Below are positions 34,886 through 45,900 of a DNA stretch of 64,000 bases, one piece after another. How positions within the stretch are numbered: the stretch's first letter is position 1; every line of letters begins with the position of its first letter. Below the pieces are notes generated by a model. It searched no databases. It was not told the origin of the DNA and saw nothing but the letters and a program-made list of their open reading frames with translations. The DNA lies in the NCBI GenBank assembly GCA_964019415.1, contig OZ025875.1:4357411-4421410 (forward strand). Direction: 5' to 3'. This DNA comes from Ianthella basta. Lineage: Eukaryota > Porifera > Demospongiae > Verongiida > Ianthellidae. The translations under genes were made by a program, and so were the position numbers.

Positions 34886-37800
34886 TCAAGCTCCTCGAGC
34901 AATGCCAATGGTGCAGCACCCCACTCTGCCCCCAGCGTGGCCTGTGGTGAGACTATCAGAGAAGCCTCCCAATCCAAGGTCATCTTCATTAGCATGGACC
35001 TACATGTACGTACAGGAGGAGACCATTGCATGTATACACTGTATGTGGGGCAGAGTACTGTGTGGTGTTACACATACGTACAGTATACAGTGTGGTAACA
35101 TATTTACACTGTACAACAATTACGGAAAACTGTGCAACTGCAACATCTTACACTGGACTGCTTTTAGTCCTGTACGAGTACCTTCCTTTTACACTGTTAG
35201 CTGGGATGTACTGTATCCCTCACTAGCAAACACTTGTATGAAGTAAATAAATGTACACCACCAGCATATACGTACCACAAAGGACCTCCCATTGACACTG
35301 ATGGGGCCATGAAGCTTGACCATCCTGTCCGTAATGTTGATCCTGGCAACACCATTCCCATCAGCTGCAATGTTACCCAGATCACCAACATGTCTAGGCA
35401 AGAGACAAAGATGATATTGTAGAGGTTCATTACTACATCATAGAACTTTAGATAGGAGAATAGTTGAGCAGAGCACGTTGTAGAAAGTTAACGATAATGG
35501 AACGACTCAGCCATGGAGGCCTTCTTCAGCTGGCATCGCATGTGGGACATGTCCTATGTAAACAAACGCTCAACAATGGCGGCTGATTTTTGACCTTCGT
35601 ACAATTGCTTATATCTCCTGCACATTTTGTTCGATCAAAGTCAGACGAGTACAAAAAGAAAGAACATACTCAGCTCTCCAATTCTACGTATGATATCTGA
35701 TAATGGCGCCTTGCTACATTGAGTAATGTCACCGCCAACGAAGCCATCAAATTAATGGGAAATATCTTTCTGGCTATCGGTGGAACGTTGAAAAGGAAAA
35801 AGGAGAACATTAATCTGTTCATACACGTGCGATCTAACATTTGTATGCATGCATTGTTGTTAAACTAATCCTATGCAAAGTTACAGCAAGAAAACTAACT
35901 TTCGTTTCTCTCTGACCAACTTTCGCGCGATGCAACTCCTCACAGGAAGCGAGAACGAACAATGCATGCATGGAAAGGCTAGATAATTTCCTTAGCGTGC
36001 GATATGAGTCATCAACGTGCCTCTTACTGCCAAGACTGATAGCCAGAACATTCTTTTCGTGAAGAATCGTAGCAATCCGCCCTCAGGGGCCATGTCTCGT
36101 GACGTCCTCGTGATATTTCTAAAAAATGGCTGACGGCAATATAGCACATTGCGCTGTTTGGCATTTTCGCTCGAACGATTCGATCATGACTGCGCGGTAT
36201 GGCTTTTTTCCTCCTCAGGTACATACCTAGCTGCCAGATACGGCATTCTAGGACGATTTCTTTCTAAAGACTTCGCAAATCATGCGCACATCACATGACA
36301 TTGCGCGTGTGGTCACGGAAACAGAGGAATTCACAACATTTATGTTATGATTTCCCTTATGTAAACTAAACTGGACATGTCCCACATGCGATAGCTCTAA
36401 CAGCTGAGGAAGGCCTTTGTGGTTGAAACACTCTGTTATCATTGACTTCCTACTACGTACGTGATCTGCTCAACAATTCACCATTTCCAGAGATAAAGTT
36501 GCAAATGCATAAGATACCACAGCTGTTACATAGCACTCAGAGCATCCTCAATGGTGAATCATAATGTCAGCAAGAAATAGTCGCATACATAGCATTTTAG
36601 ATTATACATCGTCAAAGGTCCCACCCACCTTATGGAAGACTACATACGTACATTGGCTGCTTCATAAATTAATCCATCACATAAGTATACACTCTTACAG
36701 TGTAATATTATAGCACGATTGATGAAGTAGCTGCAAGCACACCACACACATCATCTGCATTGCTGCCATGCTCAGATACACTAGCACACAGTGGACTTAT
36801 GCTTGCATCACCAATGCATTGAGCAAGGGATAGTAACAAGCAATTGCAAGCATACCCACCTTGTATTATTGTTAGGCCCCCCATGGGTTTGGCCAAACGG
36901 GTTGTAGTGCCCGCCAGCTGCACCACAGCCTGCATTCATTGGCAGAGTAGAAAGAAACAAATTACAAGCAGTTGTAGCTAATGTAACTAAGGCCTCCCCT
37001 ACTCCATGCATGGTTAGACGTCTGGCATTAACGGATACAGCTGGAGTCACCAAGCCCAGACGCTGGCTTTTACCACTATGTGTAGCAATCAGTACCCATT
37101 GAGTGACTCCCACTCCCACCACACCTCCTAGAAAGCTCCCAAACTCATGGATATGGAAGCCATGTAGCCCAGGAGTCAAGCCCTCGATCACTCCAGTGAT
37201 GACTGCATCGTGTTCAGGAGTCTACAGAATCAGGTATGTATGTACAGTATACACATGGCACTAATATTCAGTATGGGTGGATGCACGCTTGCCCTCACAC
37301 ACACATGTACGTATAAGAACATTCAAAAAGACACATTGCATAGTCAACATATTATTATGCACAAAACAAGAACATACATGCACACATGCACACACATGCT
37401 ATTTTCCCACACTAACCGCTTGCATGATAGTGATGTTCCCATGGACAATTCCCTGTAGCACACAAGTCGCTCTCAGTGTTACCATATTAACTGCATGCAA
37501 GACCCACAGACAAACAGGCACAGTGAAACATGGGGAGTTCAATGGGCACACACAACTGACTGAAGTGGCTAAGTAAAAACTTATCTGATGTACAGTATAC
37601 TGACCAATGGGGCAGCCCTCTGTTCTCAGGAGTTGGTTTGTATCAACAGATCTGTTAACAACTCCAGCATCAATTGCACTGGCAAAGCCTTCACAACAAG
37701 TCGGCTGAAAGGTGTATGTAGTTTCAGACGTCACACAGCGTTTGTTGCCCATACATTCATACCTACACAGGAAGATAGGCACACCATTGAGATACCCGTA

Positions 37801-40578
37801 GAAGGTACCTACATACATACACACAATAGCGAGAACATGGTATGCATGGCTATCCACACTCTGTATAATATACAGCTAATTGTTTCTTAGCTCTAGAAAC
37901 TATACTAGCTGGACATGGAAGAACTGGGCAGATGTAGGAGTGGACCAAAATGTTTCTATCCCAATCCAGAGGCCCTCATCAGTGGTGCAAGTTGCAGGCA
38001 AGGCAACTTTTAAGTGTGGCAAGGTGGGGAAGTTACTGTGGCATAAAAGGGGGGAGGGAATTAAAAAGGACTGGGTAGGTTGACACAGTAAAATGACCAA
38101 CAAGCAATGCAGATGGACTGCAATGTGTAATGTGCTGCTATCAAGACAACAAACCATAAACTAACCACTAAATATTTGTACATGTTTCAGTTGCATAATT
38201 ATTGGGCAAGAGTAAGCAAGCCCCCGGCCTCTAATGTACAGATAATGTGTTCGCAATGGGGATATATACGTACATGTTTGAAGTCTGCAGGCTCTGTATA
38301 CAGTACATTTGAAACCTCCACATACTAGGTATGGCATCATGTTAAACAATATGTCTGTAGCCTCCGCATACTCCAGACATGGCCAAGCATGGCAGACCAG
38401 AGGGAGACAGGCGAGAGCAGCAGCACGCCAGAGAGATACGTAGAGATACCTCAACCTAGTGACGTAGCATATTACTGCAACAGCAGGTGGGACAATGCCT
38501 GCTACAACAGAGTGGTATGGCAGAGGCAGGTTGGCTATCATGAGGCCACCAATCTGCCCCTGCCTTGCGACTCTGTCTCAGCCTGTCATTGCAGGCTTTC
38601 CACACCTGCGATTGCTGTAATCTGCTGTGGCTGGCCACGCCAAAGACTACAGACTGCTCCCCAGTCTGCAGAGGACAGCCAGGGAAAATTGACCACTCTC
38701 AGAGAACAGACTGCTTCCCAGTCTGCACAGGTAAAAGCACACAGGTTGGAAGATAGGCAACAGCAGACAGCCATTCCTTTATAGCGTAGGGTGGGTACCG
38801 GATGTCTACACTTAACAAATTCATAATGTATATGGGCTGCTATACAGTAGGTCCAAGGTATGCTGCATACTTCCTGCTACTCCCTACCCACTCTAGCTCC
38901 TTCACATGCTTGCTGGTACTCCACTTACACACACACCAGCTTCTGCAATACGTATAACACAACTTGCTTCAGCTTGCCTCACAATGCTATGCATTCGCCT
39001 AGTATATAGAAAGTCCTATACTGTACATCTGACAGCTGTTATTCACTTTTGATCCACATCACAATAGGTCACTGCAACTGTAGTACACAGCTGCTTGCTT
39101 GCAAAAATCAAATCATTGGTGAACCTTGTATGGTCACCACCTTGTGCATGATACACAACCAACATAGTCAACAACTCAACTCTTCATGCATGATCTGGCT
39201 CAACACTTCATTAGGTTTCAGATCTTTCACTAAGAGGCACTCCCACACACAAAGCTATGGCAACCCTTCTAACAGCAGGCTGCACATCCCACAGATGACA
39301 TAAGCCACACAATTACACTGTATTCCCTATGGAATTGGAGGAGTTGAGGGAGGGACTTTCTAATCAACTTATATATAGACTGGGGATTGATTCCCAGACA
39401 TGGACACTACATATGCTGTAGAGCACACACCCAGGTTGAAACAAATATGTGGTGCTGTCCACAGTGGCTGTGAAGTGAACCAGGAACTGATGTTGGGTGG
39501 TAACAGTGGTAGCAGCACCCACGTGCAGCTTCTACTTTCACACTAATTGTGTCCCAAGCCATAAGACAAATCTATGCATTTGCACCACTACTAGACCTGA
39601 CATGCACACATACATACATACATACATACATAAATACGTACATATATACATACATACATACATACATACATACACTGAATGTGTCTTATCATTGCACGCA
39701 CATAATCATAACTTTGTTAAGTTACTCTGCAGTGTATTGTGCTGTGTAGTCCACAAACAGCTAATCAACAGGTTCTAGTAAACGTGCTAGCCTTGCCTGC
39801 AATCCATGACAGGTGTATGGAGAATTATTGAGAAATCCCATAAGAGATGGCACAGCTTACACTGCCACTAACCCAAGCATCTCTATCCTCTAGGCTCTAG
39901 CTATCTGGCTGTATTTGTCAGAATCACCAGTTTTCACTGCCTGCAGCCTGTCACGTATAATGAATGCAGGTAGTGGTACAAAACTAGAATCCTCCTTATA
40001 TTATATACAAGGAGTGCCAGGCTTCTGTACTGTTATTCTTATGACAGTATAGATTTATGATTGGAGTTGATAATTGTGGTGTAGCTTGTTGCGGCCAGCT
40101 CCTATAATTAATCGTAATGGCCGAGCACAATAAACCCGTCACCACTTTCTACCTGTGCAGGCCATGAAGACTTAGACACTGACCAACAGTTGAAGCGCAT
40201 GCCAATCCTCCTGCAAACTCTTCTGAAGTTGCACTCTTGCCTTGATTCCAAGTAGACAGCTCTCCTTCTGCATACGTTAGGTCTGCAAGGGAGGCCTAGG
40301 CGGGTCACATGCAGTATCGCACGGCGCCTTGAACCGGACACAAGGAACGCGGTACCATTCCACAAGCACTATACTCACCCATAGTTACGCAAAGGGGTTA
40401 GAAACTCTCGCTGGAACTGTTTGAAGCCGCACTCCTGGTCCGCCGGGACACTACCGGTCGGCATTTCGGTAACATCGCCTGTGGATATGTCAGACAGAGT
40501 TCCGTCCACAGCACTGTCAAGGAGAAGAACAGCTGCCAGCAGTACCACCAACACCTTCATGTTACCAGTTAACTGCAA
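34886..40578 (-). CDS. Secreted Cu/Zn superoxide dismutase with Cys-rich N-terminal domain, seven exons
   Basis: Dismutes superoxide outside the cell. Exons 5' to 3' with matching phases: 40578-40379 (start [10 protein letters not shown] or the inner Met at 40560; hydrophobic [18 protein letters not shown] is a signal peptide), 37762-37605 ([27 protein letters not shown]: an unusual Cys-containing region absent from SOD1), 37490-37417 ([18 protein letters not shown]), 37221-37125 ([19 protein letters not shown]), 36929-36860 ([20 protein letters not shown]), 35393-35276 ([20 protein letters not shown]), 34999-34886 ([18 protein letters not shown], stop TGA). All copper ligands (HxH, GGH, VHA) and zinc ligands (H in GGH, THG, RHV, Asp in GDL) are present, as are both disulfide cysteines (GGC, VGC). 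The 5' end lies ~170 bp from a G-rich tract and 2.4 kb from the first recognised BRCA2 exon, which is divergent. Confidence 0.93.
35498..35537 (-). ncRNA. Hammerhead-like motif, left arm
   Basis: The minus strand reads CCAGCTGAAGA (core CTGAAGA), helix II GGCC TCCAT GGCT, then GAGTCGTTCC where GAAACGTTC is expected. The GAAA box is mutated to GAGT, so it is probably inactive. Confidence 0.45.
36398..36440 (+). ncRNA. Hammerhead-like motif, right arm
   Basis: TAACAG, core CTGAGGA (36404-36410), helix II GGCC/GGTT, GAAA (36425-36428), C, then ACT in place of GTH, then CTGTTA, which pairs with TAACAG. The helix I pairing and both core boxes are intact. The cleavage triplet is altered, so activity is doubtful. 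Confidence 0.55.
38160..40370. other. Large SOD intron; repeats only
   Basis: The stretch contains small local duplications at 38395-38720 (for example CAGACTGCTCCCCAGTCTGC and CAGACTGCTTCCCAGTCTGC) and a TACA microsatellite at 39604-39675. No exon is supported; the plus-strand frame 38389-38784 has no family signature. Confidence 0.5.
39604..39675. repeat. (ATAC)n microsatellite
   Basis: Tetranucleotide CATA repeats with ATACGTACATATA interruption in the middle. Confidence 0.9.
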
Positions 40579-40599
40579 CGACAGAGTCTTTAGGGTCGG

Positions 40600-42815
40600 C
40601 TGGCTTTTATCATGCGGAGAAAGGGCCGGTCAAGTCACGTGACCTCCTTGGTGGCGGGAGTTGAACAATGAGAGGTTCATTGACATGTCTCTAGAAGAAT
40701 GGCTATCAAGTGAGCACTGAAGTTCTAGCAACGAAAGAAGATTAGCCATGCAACCTGTAGATGTTGCTTTATTCTCTCCAGGCCACTCGTCTTCCCCGAG
40801 GCTGTTTTGCTTTGACTGCGCCTTTTTGCCTGAGCCTCATGAGCTGTGCGTGGTACACTCGCTCCACCAGCAACAGAGAGATGGCTTCGGGCTTGAGGGT
40901 GGTAGGAGGGGAGGGGGTGACATTGTAGGGGAGGGGAAGAATGAGGAGGGACCTCTACCCGTCTCGCACAGTACTCCACAGGCGGGAATAACACGGTTAG
41001 TAGGGCTGGCCTATGATGAGTGTGGCAAGTGCAATAGGCTTGTAGCTTGACAGTGATTCTAAGACCCACTTTAAGGATGTGGCTGTAATGAACAAAAGCT
41101 TGAGGTTTCTTGCTGAAACACTATGCATTCTTGTACAGTGTTTAATTAACTAGAGCTGCACTTAGCTACCATTGGCCGTTGAGAGAATGTATGCTGTATT
41201 CTTGAGATCTTTGTCACCATCTATTTTGCCTGAATTATCACTCATGCACCTCCTAATGGGTCAACTGTGTGTACATTAAGACTAGGCTATGCAGACTATG
41301 CAGCCATCCCATCAGTTGGCTGATGGGATGGTCTTAATTGGAAGGTGGTCTGCTTAGACAGGTGGTCTGTAAAATTTGTATATGCGTAGGTAGGCCTTAC
41401 TAGTTAGGTGGATATCATTTATGCATCACATTTAAGTGTGGTATAGCTAATACTTGTGTGCATCTTTATTGGTTGCTCAATGTTGTAAACAATAAATGAA
41501 AAATGAATCTTTGTTCAAGAATGAATATGTGCTGTTGCATATGTAAATGGAGGGTGGTTCCTAGGTATTGGCACTCTAGTGTGGCGCTACCCTAACCCTC
41601 CCTCTCTCACACGCATATGCAACACACACAGAGTGGATTGCTACAAGACTCCAGAGCTGCTGACCCCTGGACCAAAGGTACAGTTTGACTACAGCAGTAA
41701 GGACAGTGGGGCATGGCTGAATGTGGCATGTACTGTACCAATTTATCCATTAGGTCTGGCTGGCTAGATAAGTCTCACCCCACCTGTGTTAACATGCTAA
41801 CGCTGCTCCCAATTACGGGAGGATCAATTTGGGCAGGATCAACTGGACAGGCTTTGTGTTATCTCACATCACGTTGTGATTGGGATAATTCCTTCCCATT
41901 GGAATAAGACCTCCTGATACCTGGGCTAGCGTAAACGGAGCTATGCATATGTATACTCGTGCTGTACTGCGCTTGTTAGTGAAAGTAGTGCTAACATATC
42001 CATAGTTTTAGTAGCTACTAGCTTAGCTTGACCATACTACCTATGCTAACAATATAAGTGACCTTGCCAGTTGCTTACTGTTAAGTGCTGATTTGACAGA
42101 AGACACTTGAGACCTATAGTATATCAGGTGGCACAGTTAATAACTGTTGAGCTGGTGGGAGACCTTTGTGTCCCAAATGCACCCACCTTTGGTCCTCTGC
42201 TAACCCTTGGAAGTGTTGCTGTGTGTGGCTTCCACTAATTGTGTATGTACACAAAGGTGCACTGCAGTGTGCACATAGTCAACAGCAGACTGTCTGAACT
42301 CGCATTGGCTAGCTACAGTCTGTTAAGTCCTCTAAAGCCCTTCAATTGTAACTGCATCTATATATGCCTGACTTGTCTGATAAGTCTTCTTTGATCATAA
42401 ATTCTTTCCTCCATGGCACCTATTGGAGTGTCAAGTCAACTTCAAACAGAAGGGGCACTTTCAGTACTGCCACTTTGTGCCCCCATCCCATGGTTGCATA
42501 TGTGGTGCTTCATTGTGTGATGGGGCTTGAGTAATGCATGTCAGCTACAGAATGGGCTCATTTATCATGTCTACATACATTGAGCTACGTAGTTGCAGGG
42601 GTGGCATAGGTACATGCTAAAGTGAGCCGTGGTACGTATGTATGTCAGCTTCTTTATGGTGGAACCTGTCTAAACCAGTTACCAATGGTACTTTTGATCT
42701 GGCAGTGTGTATAGGTGGTTGTATGTTACTGGGGTGGGTAGTGTGTGATGTATTGTGCTGATAGGCTGTGGACTACTACATATACAGTAGTTTTCCAATA
42801 GGATTAATGCACACT
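40600..42815. other. SOD/BRCA2 divergent intergenic region
   Basis: The SOD gene reads left and BRCA2 reads right from this interval. The BRCA2 promoter, first exon and start codon should lie here, but I could not place them. A possible small exon at 41630-41678 has the frame YKTPELLTPGPK between an AG and a GT; it is unproven. Confidence 0.4.
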
Positions 42816-42817
42816 GT

Positions 42818-42911
<94 letters not shown>
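42816..42911. repeat. (GT)n microsatellite just upstream of a BRCA2 exon
   Basis: An almost pure GT repeat of about 95 bp ending 31 bp before the exon at 42942, so it is close to the intron's branch-point region. Confidence 0.97.
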
Positions 42912-42912
<1 letters not shown>

Positions 42913-42941
42913 GACCTTTAAGCTGTACTGTCCACTTGCAG

Positions 42942-45900
42942 TCTGCTCACGATGAGATGCCACTTTCCATGGCCTGGAGCATTTCAATGGGCACACCCCC
43001 TCTCCCTACCACAGTTGGGAGGACGGCAGAGAGGAGGTTCCTGTTGGAGGGCAATGTGTCAATGGCATCAACTGATGTGTCAACACACACTCACTCTTTG
43101 TTAGGTGTGTGTGGAGGGGGAGAGGGGGCTGTGTTGCATTGTGTATACATGTGTAAAGTCTTTGTACAGTGGAACCGTCTAAGACAGCCACTTGTGGTCC
43201 AGTTCTAACTGACCTATATAGAGAGGTGGCTGCTCTGGAGAGGTAGATTGCAATGCTTTAGTGCTATTTGGGGCCACGGAGGCTGGCTGTGAGAGGTGGC
43301 TGCCTAACACAGTGACCATCATAGACAGTTTTCACTGTATACATGCAGAATTTACTTTATGCTCACATGAATATACTACGTATCTGTGTATGTATAAATT
43401 TGCATGTAAGTCTGTAAGTACTTTCACATGTGTGCTGTGTGTGTGTCTGTTTGTTCATTTGTGGTGTGTCGATGTTCTTGTTTCTGCACAGATGAAGAAG
43501 TATTTCTTAACACAAAGCACCTGCCTCTTGATAACAAGCCAGATGATGGAACTCCTCGTAGGGGTGATATAGGGACTTCCCCAGACAGGCGGAAATTGGT
43601 AGCACTATTCAACATCAGGGGAGGCCAGCTGGAGGGGGGAGTGTGCTCCCCAACCTCACCACCCTTGCATCTGGGGCAGCCATTGCAGCCAGTAAGAATC
43701 ATCTATGTGTGATGTATGCGAGTGTGGCTGAATACGTATGTGACCCTGTACACTCAAGTGTATGTAAGTATGTGCATACAGTCATGTTCTACTGTACCTT
43801 TAATAAGGCTATAAATTTTAACAGGTACAAGAACACCATGCCTTATCCTCTGTGCATCCAGGCAACACTGTCTGTCATGTGGTGCAATGTCCACTGATCT
43901 ATGACTGTTAGCATTCCCACTAATTGAGTGCATGTCCTTATTTGGTGTGTCTGCTGTAGTAGTGTGCATTCTTACACTGTGTGTAGGGAATGGAGGGCAT
44001 TGTGCCACCTGAGGGTGGCAGCCAGGAGGGGCCAAGTCAGACATCAAAGATGAAGTGTTGTGATAGTAGCAGGCTGAGCAGCTGTCAACAGACAGCTTCA
44101 CCTTCTCAATTGACACACCTCACCACTTCCCCTCATGTGTGCACTCCTCTCAACCATGAGCCTAGCCTGAGGGATAGCAGCTTTGCTGACTGCATTATCG
44201 GCAGCCAGGATCTCTTCAGCAGCTCCCCAGAGCCAGCTACCTCCCCCAACACTCTAACCCCTGACAATCTCCCTTGCTCTGGAGATGGTAGGAGACAGGA
44301 GAGCTGCTCACTTCGGAATACTCAATGTGAGCCCGAGAACAAGATAGCTACTATAGGCCTTGAGGTTAAGTGTGATAATGTGACCACATTGTTGGAATGC
44401 CCAGATGCTGTGCCTATGGAGGATTGTCCATGCAGGCAAGAAGATGTCACTAGTACTCCTCAGCAGACTAAAGTCACCTTGTGTAGCCCTCTTGCACATG
44501 TAGATGCAAGCAGTGAGGTTGCTGTTGCAAGGAGAGAAAGCGCATGTGAAGACAGTCCTATGGAAGGTGACCAAGGTAGTGCTACATTCTGCAACCAGGA
44601 GCGAAGTAGTGCCTTGTGTGCTACAGCATCATTAAGCAGTGTTCAAGCTGTCAACCCCTTACCAGTAAGCAACTCACCGGTTGCCAAAAAGGCAGCAAGA
44701 AGCAGGCCAAATGCAGCCAAATTTCTCTACTCCTCCAAACGCCAACGTACATGCATCAAGCAGCACTCAAAAGCTGATAGCAATGAGCTCAGTGCTGTCT
44801 CTTCGAGTGCCTCAGCTCTGGCCCAGTCTGTCCTGGCTGATAGGAAGGACATGGAACCTGCAGGGGCACACTTGCCTGTGGATGAAGCACATGTGTTTCA
44901 GAGTCACAGGCTTAGGGATGCCCCTTCTGATGGTGGTGGTGTGTCTGTGGCTGGTCATGGGAGTGTTCTTGAGGAGAGCAGCCATCATGATTCACCAGGA
45001 GATTTGGACAAGAAAGAAGGAGAGACTGCACTTCAACTTGTGAAAGAGTTTCCAGTGACATGTAATAACTCATTGCTGCCTGGGAACTGTGCGTTGGCAC
45101 CACAGATAGCAGGTGCCCAACTGGAGGGCATAAACCCTGAGCATTCGCATGAGCAGGAACATCTTTTGCGCCAGGACAATGAGTTACGAGTGTTAAGGGG
45201 CGATGCAGGTGCTGCTGGCAGCACAGCATCCTCTGTACCTGATGAGCAGGGTAAGGTGCTTGCCTCCAGTAAAGTTTTACCTGTGTCACAGGACAAGTTG
45301 GGGATGAGTGCCAATGAGAATGCGTGCAAACTGCTGCCACCTGCTAGGAAGAGGAAACGTTCATCACGGAGTTGGTGGGCACGCCGAAGAAAGAAGCGTA
45401 AAGATGAAGCAGAGGTTCCTGACGAGGTGGATGCAGGTGTCTGCATCAATCCTGCTGAAGGGAGTGAGTCAGTGTCAGTGAGCACTAGTGCAAAGATGGC
45501 AAAGTTTATAGTTGAACAGACAGTCAATAGTGTGAATGAGGGGGAGGAAGGGGCAAACCTGGTGAAGTTGGATGGGAGTGGAGTAGAAGAGGGTGCACAA
45601 CTGGAGGCAGCGGCCATGGGGTGCATAGCAACTAACAGTAATCCCAAACAATTGGACTCATTGGAGCATTTCTTTGATCAAGATGTGAAACTACTAGACC
45701 AAAGAGAACCATCTACCATGGACTGTGTAGAATGTTATCCTGCTGAATCACAGCATGCTGCCAAGGATGACGCTGATGGAACGGAAGCATGCAGAGCTGT
45801 GATTACACCTGCTACATCAGGTACGGAGGACAATGGGGCCAGCAAGCTGCTACCACGACGTGTAGGCTCTCTTTTGAGGAAGCCATTGTCAGGTAGATAT

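Larger units (their letters stand above)
35452..36478. mobile_element. ~1 kb TIR element with hammerhead-like motif in each arm
   Basis: 35463-35555 and 36372-36475 are inverted copies (GTTGAGCAGAGCACG versus CGTGATCTGCTCAAC; GCATGTGGGACATGTCC versus GGACATGTCCCACATGC). Each arm includes a hammerhead-like motif. The interior has no clear ORF. It lies in the SOD intron 35394-36859. The other partial copy is at 30062-30195. Confidence 0.7.

Noticed and set aside
37945..37995. Minus-strand CACCACTGATGAGGGCC...ATAGAAACATT, hammerhead-like
   Set aside because: GAAA is present but helix II and helix I do not pair convincingly; at most a decayed relic.
38389..38784. 131-codon plus frame in the SOD intron
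   Set aside because: Contains locally duplicated DNA (CAGACTGCT..CCCAGTCTGC) and no family signature, so it is not supported as a gene.
39604..39675. Regularly repeated TACA units as a possible CRISPR-like array
   Set aside because: A pure tetranucleotide microsatellite without spacers; no CRISPR array was seen in the window.
41630..41678. Possible BRCA2 micro-exon YKTPELLTPGPK
   Set aside because: AG and GT are in place and it is loosely like the FKTP block, but too short to confirm; left out of the exon list.
43990..43992. ATG at 43990 as the BRCA2 start codon
   Set aside because: An acceptor AG lies directly before (43985-43986), and upstream exons join in phase, so this Met is internal.
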